Positions 7,378 through 12,304 of a DNA stretch of 12,304 nucleotides are shown piece after piece. Numbering within the stretch: position 1 is the first letter of the stretch; the number at the start of each line of letters is the position of its first letter. Made by a program: the position numbers and the translations under genes. Below the pieces are notes generated by a model. The model saw nothing but the letters and a program-made list of their open reading frames with translations, was not told the DNA's origin and ran no database searches. The DNA comes from Nitrospirales bacterium (lineage in GTDB: Bacteria > Nitrospirota > Nitrospiria > Nitrospirales > UBA8639), in the NCBI GenBank assembly GCA_029261305.1, contig JAJDBO010000262.1, positions 1 to 12,304 of the forward strand, given 5' to 3'.

Positions 7378-7552
7378 AAATCCTTCTTGTCTTGTTCTGA
7401 ATAACGATTGTGCATGAGAACCCGCAGGTCAGGGAAGATCTCTTCTAACTTTTTTCTTGGAACTGCCAAAATTTTTATCGGGGGAATGTGTGGATTTGGT
7501 ACTCGAGGAGATATCGATGTAGGGGGGGGATCCGCGTTATACGGTTGTAGAA
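7374..7552 (-). pseudogene. Start-less open frame, possible C-terminal gene remnant
   Basis: Between the transporter gene and the lipoprotein-like gene, one leftward frame runs without stops to TAA at 7376-7374. The frame is also open into the end of the transporter gene in a different phase. Its product is proline-rich at first (NADPPPTSISPRVPNPHIPP), then ends in a charged, apparently helical tail (VPRKKLEEIFPDLRVL...RYSEQDKKDL) that reads like natural protein. The only usable start is a TTG that would leave 31 residues and has no ribosome site. A run of eight C's (on this strand) is a possible frameshift point. I do not recognise the family. It may be the tail of a gene truncated next to the transporter, or chance. 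Confidence 0.33.
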
Positions 7553-8335
7553 TTATATAAGCATAGAGATTCCAGTCGAGACTAAGATAACTAATAGGCC
7601 CACTTTTAAAATTTTCCCAGAAATGACTTTGGTTAACATCGAGCCGATGAGCACGCCGGGTAAGGACCCAACCACCAGCCAGCCCACTAAGTTTAAATCT
7701 ACCGTTCCCAATTTCATGTGGGCGAGTCCCGTGACACCTGTCAGCATGACAGCATGAACAATATCTGTTCCGATCATTATTTTTGGAGTGAGTCGATAAA
7801 AAAGGAGCAGGAAGAGAATAATCATGCTCCCAGCGCCTACTGAGGTAAGTCCGACGAGTAACCCTCCCTCAATGCCGATAAAAAATGCACCATTGTACCG
7901 GTTGAGATAGCCAGGGAGGCGTTCTCGCAAAGTGAGACCACCTTTTCGTTCAAGATAGCCCTGGAACAGTAACAGGAAGGGGATAGTGATTAATAAGACC
8001 CCAATCAGGGTGGTCAGAATCCCGTTAATCGATTCTCCATAATGAGATTGCAGATAGGCAAGAAGCGCAACGCCAATTAAGGCTCCCGGAATACTACCAA
8101 CGGCCATGGCCCCAGCAAGTTTCCAATCGACATTACCGTGACGCCAATGGACAATGGCTGCGCCAACTTTTGTCAGTGTAGCAAATGTGGCGCCTGATCC
8201 CACAGCGATGATTGGAGGGGTCTGTAACCCGAAAATTAGGAGGGGTAGTAAGAGTACGCCCCCCCCTAAGCCAGTAAGCCCGACCAAGGCCCCAACTAAT
8301 AGACCGATTGAAGTCGTACATGAAATACATTCCAC
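7553..8335 (-). CDS. TSUP (TauE/SafE) family membrane transporter
   Basis: Integral inner-membrane protein of 260 residues and about eight hydrophobic segments, from the family that exports sulfite, sulfonates and other organosulfur anions. The internal duplication typical of the family is visible. GLTGLGGG (about 19-26) is echoed by GLTSVGAGS (about 162-170). The segment GSGATFATLTKVGAAIVHWRHGNVD and its GSIPGALIGV end are echoed by GTDIVHAVMLTGVTGLAHMKLGTVD and GSLPGVLIGS. The start is GTG at 8335, with only a weak GAG upstream. Two cysteines (4 and 7) precede the first membrane segment. It lies 51 bases behind the PAPS synthase gene on the same strand with no clear terminator between, so co-transcription is likely. 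Sulfite or sulfate as substrate is inferred from context. Confidence 0.88.
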   Translation of the reverse strand: MECISCTTSIGLLVGALVGLTGLGGGVLLLPLLIFGLQTPPIIAVGSGATFATLTKVGAAIVHWRHGNVDWKLAGAMAVGSIPGALIGVALLAYLQSHYGESINGILTTLIGVLLITIPFLLLFQGYLERKGGLTLRERLPGYLNRYNGAFFIGIEGGLLVGLTSVGAGSMIILFLLLFYRLTPKIMIGTDIVHAVMLTGVTGLAHMKLGTVDLNLVGWLVVGSLPGVLIGSMLTKVISGKILKVGLLVILVSTGISMLI

Positions 8336-8386
8336 AATGAAGATCTCAGTGAAACTATTTTTCTCTTATCACTGGAGGGCCAGCGA

Positions 8387-10117
8387 TCAATCTTTGTCCG
8401 ATCCAACGTATCCGGTCTTTTCCAAGTACAAGAGAATTTCCTGGGCTGCGGCTTCTGGTGTTCTCTCGGTTGTCTGCACCACGACTTCTGCATCCGTAGG
8501 AGCTTCGTAGGGATCGGAAATGCCAGTAAATTGTTTAAGCACGCCAGCACGGGCTTTGGCATAAAGGCCTTTACGATCCCGTTCTTCGCATACCTCAAGA
8601 GAGGTACTGACATGAACAAGGACAAAGCCACCCCCATTGCTTTCCACCATACTGCGGACTTCTTTTCTGACAGATTCGTATGGGGCAATTGGTGCACAGA
8701 TTGCCACTCCGCCGTTTTTGGAAATTTCCGAAGCCACATATCCAATTCGACGAATATTTATATCGCGATGTTCACGGGAAAACCCTAGTTCTGATGACAG
8801 GTTTTTCCTGACCAGGTCACCATCTAAGAGGGTGACCGGTCTCCCACCCATCTCCATGAGTTTCACCAAAAGCACGTTGGCCAACGTCGATTTCCCAGAT
8901 CCCGATAGTCCGGTAAAAAAGATTGTGAACCCCTGATGGTGTCGTGGTGGGTGAGTGCGCCGCACTTCTTTGGCCACTTCGGGGAAGGTGAACCATTGGG
9001 GAATGGATCTTCCCTCAGCCAATCGTCGACGAAGTTCGGTGCCAGATATATTTAAGATCCGGGAGTCATCAGGAACTTCGTTATGAGGTACGTATTCATC
9101 TCGCTCTTCTAAATAGACCATCTCCTGGAATGGGACCATCTTAATGCCCAATTCCTCTTCATATTTCACCATGAGTTCCTGCGCTGCATAAGCATCATAG
9201 AAAGGGGCCCCTTTCGAATCCTTTCCAGGACCGGCATGATCGCGGCCAACAATGAAGTGGGTACACCCATAGTTTTTCCGGATAATGGCATGCCAGACAG
9301 CCTCACGTGGACCACCCATTCTCATGGCCAGAGGCAATAAGGCCAAGCGCACGCTCTGGCCTGGATATCGTTGGAGGAGTGCTTGGTAGCACCGAACCCG
9401 TGTGTAGTGATCCACATCCCCAGGTTTCGTGAGCCCAACAACTGGATGCACCAGCAGATTGGCTTCAACACTTTTGGCCGCTTTGAGCGTTAACGCATAG
9501 TGGGCGCGGTGCATCACGTTACGAGTTTGGAAGGCTACCACACGTCTCCACCCCATTCGGCTAAAATCTTTTCTTAAATCCTGGGGCGTGATGCGGGATC
9601 CGACAAAATCATAATGAAGGGGAGCCTGAACCCCTTCCAGTTTTCCGCTGATGTAGTAAGGATGTGTGTTATTTAAGAGATGGGCAACGCCAGCATGTTC
9701 GGTATTGTCTGTTCCATACACTTTTAATGCCTCACGTTGACGGTCTGGTTGCCAAATTTCCTCAATGGTGAGTCCAGCCAGCATTACCCCTTCAGCGTCT
9801 CGCAGACAGAGGAGGGTGCCTGGGCTGAGGCTTTTGGCCATATCTTCAGGGACATCGAGGACAATGGGCATGGGCCAGATGTTGCCATCGGTTAGACGCA
9901 TGGAATCGCAGACTGAATCGTAGTCGGCTTTGCCCATGAATCCTTTAAGGGGGGAGAAGCCACCGCACAAGAGCAATTCAAGATCACACAGTTGTCTGGG
10001 GGTCAGATCCCACGAAGGGCTTGTTTTGGCCTGTCCGTGTAAGGTCGCAGCCCGATCTTCATCAACGAGTAAATTTACAAGATGTCCACCGTGAGGGGAT
10101 ACCAGATTGTCATTCAT
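8387..10117 (-). CDS. sat-cysC: Bifunctional sulfate adenylyltransferase / APS kinase (PAPS synthase)
   Basis: Makes APS from sulfate and ATP, then phosphorylates it to PAPS, in the cytoplasm. The 576-residue protein has an N-terminal ATP sulfurylase (about 1-390) with QTRNVMHRAH (197-206; the HxxH His203 and His206), HPVVGLTKPGD (224-234), GRDHAGPG (291-298) and ISGTELRRRL (357-366). The C-terminal APS kinase (about 396-570) has the P-loop GLSGSGKS (403-410), DGDLVRKNL (432-440) and DPYEAP (535-540). The frame extends to an ATG at 10264, but the ATG at 10117 is chosen. It has a perfect AGGAGG five bases upstream and gives the usual N-terminus (NLVSPHGGHLVNLLV), while the extra 49 residues look unrelated. 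An intact P-loop suggests the kinase half is active. A transporter gene follows, and a sulfotransferase diverges upstream. Confidence 0.95.
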   Translation of the reverse strand: MNDNLVSPHGGHLVNLLVDEDRAATLHGQAKTSPSWDLTPRQLCDLELLLCGGFSPLKGFMGKADYDSVCDSMRLTDGNIWPMPIVLDVPEDMAKSLSPGTLLCLRDAEGVMLAGLTIEEIWQPDRQREALKVYGTDNTEHAGVAHLLNNTHPYYISGKLEGVQAPLHYDFVGSRITPQDLRKDFSRMGWRRVVAFQTRNVMHRAHYALTLKAAKSVEANLLVHPVVGLTKPGDVDHYTRVRCYQALLQRYPGQSVRLALLPLAMRMGGPREAVWHAIIRKNYGCTHFIVGRDHAGPGKDSKGAPFYDAYAAQELMVKYEEELGIKMVPFQEMVYLEERDEYVPHNEVPDDSRILNISGTELRRRLAEGRSIPQWFTFPEVAKEVRRTHPPRHHQGFTIFFTGLSGSGKSTLANVLLVKLMEMGGRPVTLLDGDLVRKNLSSELGFSREHRDINIRRIGYVASEISKNGGVAICAPIAPYESVRKEVRSMVESNGGGFVLVHVSTSLEVCEERDRKGLYAKARAGVLKQFTGISDPYEAPTDAEVVVQTTERTPEAAAQEILLYLEKTGYVGSDKD

Positions 10118-10386
10118 GCCTGCCTCCTGAACAAAAATTGCGTGATCTGAAACAACCATACCTAACGTTGAACAACGGCACAGGTATGTCAGTGTTTTAA
10201 CTAGACTTAACAATTTTCGGTTTAACTGTTCAGATTCTTTATGGGGTAAAGTACGTAAATTCATATTAGGCTGGAGTTTGGGTAATCATTGAAAAAATTA
10301 GTGATTGGTCCGTTGGACCCCCTCCATCTGGGATAAAGGTCAGCGAGGAAATTTCCGACTTAACCCCATAAGAAAAAGCCATAAAA
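10118..10386. promoter_or_regulatory. Divergent intergenic region between PAPS synthase and sulfotransferase genes
   Basis: These 269 bases must hold the promoters for both divergent genes. On the leftward side AGGAGG (10128-10123) is an excellent ribosome site for the PAPS synthase. An inverted repeat GGTCC-GTT-GGACC (10307-10319) is a possible operator or small hairpin. I could not find a convincing -35/-10 pair in either direction. AT-rich stretches near 10200-10300 are compatible with promoters but not diagnostic. Confidence 0.4.
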
Positions 10387-11526
10387 ATGCCGAGATATCC
10401 TCATTGTGAGGAACGCGGTCGTAGGTTAAAAAATCAATTTAGAAGAATGTACAAAATTCTACGCCATCAATTTTTCAAGCTTTTGAGAAAAATGAGCCAA
10501 GCGACTGACGCGAAAAGTATTGCGGCAGAGACGTTGAATGGCCTGCTCCATAGTTCAGCTCGCTCCTTCTTGCAGGGAGGAAGCGGGCAATTCGCGCCGT
10601 ATCCAGATCTGGGTGAATGGTGTTCTCGTATGCCAACAGCTCATCGATCCGATATCGTGTTTATCACAGGTCGATTTCGAAGTGGGTCGACCTTACTCTG
10701 GAATCTTTTTCGGCATGTGGAAAACTGTACGGCCTACTATGAGCCATTTAATGAACGACGGTGGTTTGATTCTTCAGCACGGGGCAATAGGATGGATACG
10801 TCTCATAGGGGCGTGACTGATTATTGGAAAGAATATGATGGGTTAGAAGAACTTGGCCGGTATTTTTCCGACGATTGGCCAGCCAAAAATTTATTGATGG
10901 ATGCCCAATCCTGGAATCCTGATATGAAGCGGTTTATAGAGATTATGGCTGAACGGGCCAAAGGTCGTCCTGTCCTTCAATTCAATCGCCTGGATTTCCG
11001 ATTGCCTTGGGTTCGTCACTATTTTCCTCATGCGAAAATTATTCACTTGTTTCGGCATCCGAGAGATGAGTGGTTCTCCTGCCTTTTTCACGATCGTTGT
11101 AAGGACAAGGGGTGCACTCTCCAAGAGTTTTTTGAAAATGAAGGGTTTTACTTGCAGGCTTGGAGCCAAGACTTGCGGTATCATTTCCCATTTTTGGATT
11201 CGAAATTTATCCAACATCCTTATCATTTATTCTATCTGATTTGGCGTCTTTCGTATCTCTTTGGAACACAGTTTGCTCATCACTCTGTATCATATGAACA
11301 ACTGACGGAATCTCCCCGTATGGTGCTCGAAGATTTGTTTCGTGTGGTGGATATTCAGCGCTACGATTTAGATATCTTAGCCTCGTTCATTGACCCCAGG
11401 AAGACCGGTCGTTGGAAACGCTATGCAGACGAAGAATGGTTCCGTGAACAAGAAGCCTTGTGTGAAATGATCCTTGCTGAATACCTTGGACAAGATTGCA
11501 TGTACCCCAATCCCGTCATCGTGTAA
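10387..11526 (+). CDS. PAPS-dependent sulfotransferase family protein
   Basis: Predicted to transfer a sulfuryl group from PAPS to a hydroxyl or amine of an unknown acceptor. The 379-residue protein has the 5'-phosphosulfate loop FITGRFRSGSTLL (92-104), followed by YYEPFNE (117-123), and the 3'-phosphate-binding segment IIHLFRHPRDEWFS (218-231). Both are hallmarks of the family. The first 36 residues are strongly basic and resemble no known domain to me. The ATG at 10387 has only a weak ribosome site. ATGs at 10447 (residue 21) and 10492 (residue 36) are alternatives that keep the whole catalytic fold. No signal peptide is visible, so it is probably cytoplasmic. It diverges from the gene that makes its donor PAPS. 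The acceptor could be a glycan, lipid or small molecule, and nothing nearby decides. Confidence 0.85.
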   Translation: MPRYPHCEERGRRLKNQFRRMYKILRHQFFKLLRKMSQATDAKSIAAETLNGLLHSSARSFLQGGSGQFAPYPDLGEWCSRMPTAHRSDIVFITGRFRSGSTLLWNLFRHVENCTAYYEPFNERRWFDSSARGNRMDTSHRGVTDYWKEYDGLEELGRYFSDDWPAKNLLMDAQSWNPDMKRFIEIMAERAKGRPVLQFNRLDFRLPWVRHYFPHAKIIHLFRHPRDEWFSCLFHDRCKDKGCTLQEFFENEGFYLQAWSQDLRYHFPFLDSKFIQHPYHLFYLIWRLSYLFGTQFAHHSVSYEQLTESPRMVLEDLFRVVDIQRYDLDILASFIDPRKTGRWKRYADEEWFREQEALCEMILAEYLGQDCMYPNPVIV

Positions 11527-11759
11527 ATATTCATTCTAATCCTCCACAGACGTATCTTCCGCAATTCAGATTTCTTATCCGCCCGAAACAAAGAGCCTAC
11601 ATGGGAATAGCCAAAAGCCTCGTGGCTTTGACGCGAGCTTGTTCTTCAAAATGTTTGGGGGGATAGCAGGTATTATGAAACCCAAGGTGCTGGTCTGTAG
11701 CAGAAGTCGGGTACTTACTTCCACGGGAGGGTGAAAAAGAAACGTACGATCGTCTTATC
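11527..11759. other. Convergent intergenic region with a 7-bp hairpin
   Basis: This lies between the ends of the sulfotransferase and malic enzyme genes. AAAGCC (11614-11619) pairs with GGCTTT (11624-11629) around TCGT, extendable to a C-G pair across a bulged A. On the leftward strand it ends in GGCTTTTG, which could be a weak terminator for the malic enzyme gene. On the rightward strand it lacks a U-tract. The hairpin resembles short dispersed intergenic repeats, but only one copy is in the window. I see no credible gene here. Confidence 0.35.
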
Positions 11760-12304
11760 CTAGGTCGTATCATCTTCACGAGTTTTTACCGATTTTCTGG
11801 CCACCCCGGTTTCCTGTGCGGCTGTTGCCACGGCCTTGGCGACAGCAGGAACCACGAGTTTATTAAAGACGCTAGGAATAATGTACTCCTCGCTGAGAGA
11901 TGAAACAGGAATGACATCGGCTAAGGCTCCTGCGGCTGCTAGCTGCATGACCTCATTGATGGTGGTGGCCTGAACGTCTAGCGCCCCCCGAAAGATTCCA
12001 GGAAAGGCCAGAAGGTTATTGCTTTGATTGGGATAGTCAGATCGGCCACTGGCATAAATTCGGCAATGATTCTGAGCGGCTTCTGGGGCTATTTCTGGAT
12101 CGGGATTCGCAAGGGCAAAGACAATGGGATCTGGAGCCATGAGGTCCAGATCTTGTGGCTGTAAAATATTTCCGGCAGAAAGCCCAATAAAGACATCCGC
12201 ACCACGGAGCGCATCACGAAGAGTGCCAATTGGTTTTTGATATTGAATGATCGATGGTAGGGCATCTCGTTTATTGAATAATTCGCGTGCCTCACCTTGG
12301 AGTA
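11760..12304 (-). CDS. Malic enzyme, C-terminal part (N-terminus beyond window)
   Basis: Oxidatively decarboxylates malate to pyruvate and CO2 with NAD or NADP, in the cytoplasm. About 180 C-terminal residues are visible and the frame is open through the window's right edge, so the ATG at 12140 is internal. The diagnostic segments are DVFIGLSAGNIL, PIVFALANPDPEIAPE, ASGRSDYPNQSNNLLAFPGIFRGAL and the A-rich INEVMQLAAAGALAD helix. The protein ends about 60 residues later without a phosphotransacetylase domain, so this is the short form rather than the long MaeB type. The NAD/NADP choice cannot be read because the Rossmann loop is outside. It is convergent with the sulfotransferase gene. Confidence 0.93.
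   Translation of the reverse strand, partial: LQGEARELFNKRDALPSIIQYQKPIGTLRDALRGADVFIGLSAGNILQPQDLDLMAPDPIVFALANPDPEIAPEAAQNHCRIYASGRSDYPNQSNNLLAFPGIFRGALDVQATTINEVMQLAAAGALADVIPVSSLSEEYIIPSVFNKLVVPAVAKAVATAAQETGVARKSVKTREDDTT

Noticed and set aside
8154..8510. 118-codon rightward frame opposite the transporter and PAPS synthase genes
   Set aside because: It is antisense to two well-supported genes and its composition looks like a shadow of the membrane protein frame.
10118..10264. 49-residue N-terminal extension of the PAPS synthase from the ATG at 10264
   Set aside because: It resembles nothing in the family and has no strong ribosome site. The ATG at 10117 has AGGAGG at ideal spacing and gives the normal N-terminus.
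11597..11779. 60-codon leftward frame beside the malic enzyme end
   Set aside because: It starts inside the malic enzyme gene in another frame, has no ribosome site, and its C-terminal half comes from the hairpin-repeat-like sequence.

Overview
This is a bacterial chromosomal window with housekeeping and accessory metabolic genes. I see no phage, transposon, CRISPR array, tRNA or rRNA. Base composition is near-even. The combination of a GAF-GAF-ANTAR regulator, a glutamine-dependent NAD synthetase, GlnD, a fused sulfate adenylyltransferase/APS kinase and a small lipoprotein with a W-x-K-P...F-x-x-D-x-x-x-C pattern reminds me of Nitrospira-like bacteria (phylum Nitrospirota). That placement is inference from memory, not something the sequence proves.

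Layout. Positions 1-7093 read rightward: aroB (5' end outside the window), a GAF-GAF-ANTAR regulator, nadE and glnD, closed by an intrinsic terminator at 7056-7093. Positions 7102-10117 read leftward: a PAPS synthase (sulfate adenylyltransferase fused to APS kinase), a TSUP/TauE-SafE membrane transporter, then about 450 bases holding a start-less open frame and a small lipoprotein-like gene whose apparent start codon is ATA. A PAPS-type sulfotransferase (10387-11526) runs rightward, divergent from the PAPS synthase. The right edge holds the C-terminal part of a malic enzyme, leftward, cut by the window end.

Most notable region. The 151 bases between the ANTAR regulator and nadE look like an ANTAR-responsive antitermination leader. 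Two hairpins there carry hexanucleotide loops with A at loop position 1 and G at position 4 (loops AGCGGG and AAAGGC), the known signature of ANTAR target RNAs. The second hairpin shares bases with the 5' arm of a strong intrinsic terminator, so the two cannot form together. The terminator's U-tract ends only three bases before the best nadE start codon (2532), so nadE and glnD can only be expressed by readthrough. The model is that the regulator, acting next to its own gene, gates glutamine-dependent NAD synthesis and the PII-modifying nitrogen sensor by antitermination.

Two gene starts are revised here. nadE starts at 2532 rather than 2511, which lies inside the terminator hairpin. The PAPS synthase starts at 10117 rather than 10264, based on a perfect AGGAGG five bases upstream and a family-typical N-terminus. 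The sulfur genes make biochemical sense together: the fused enzyme makes PAPS, the donor used by the neighbouring sulfotransferase, and the transporter belongs to a family that moves sulfur-containing anions.
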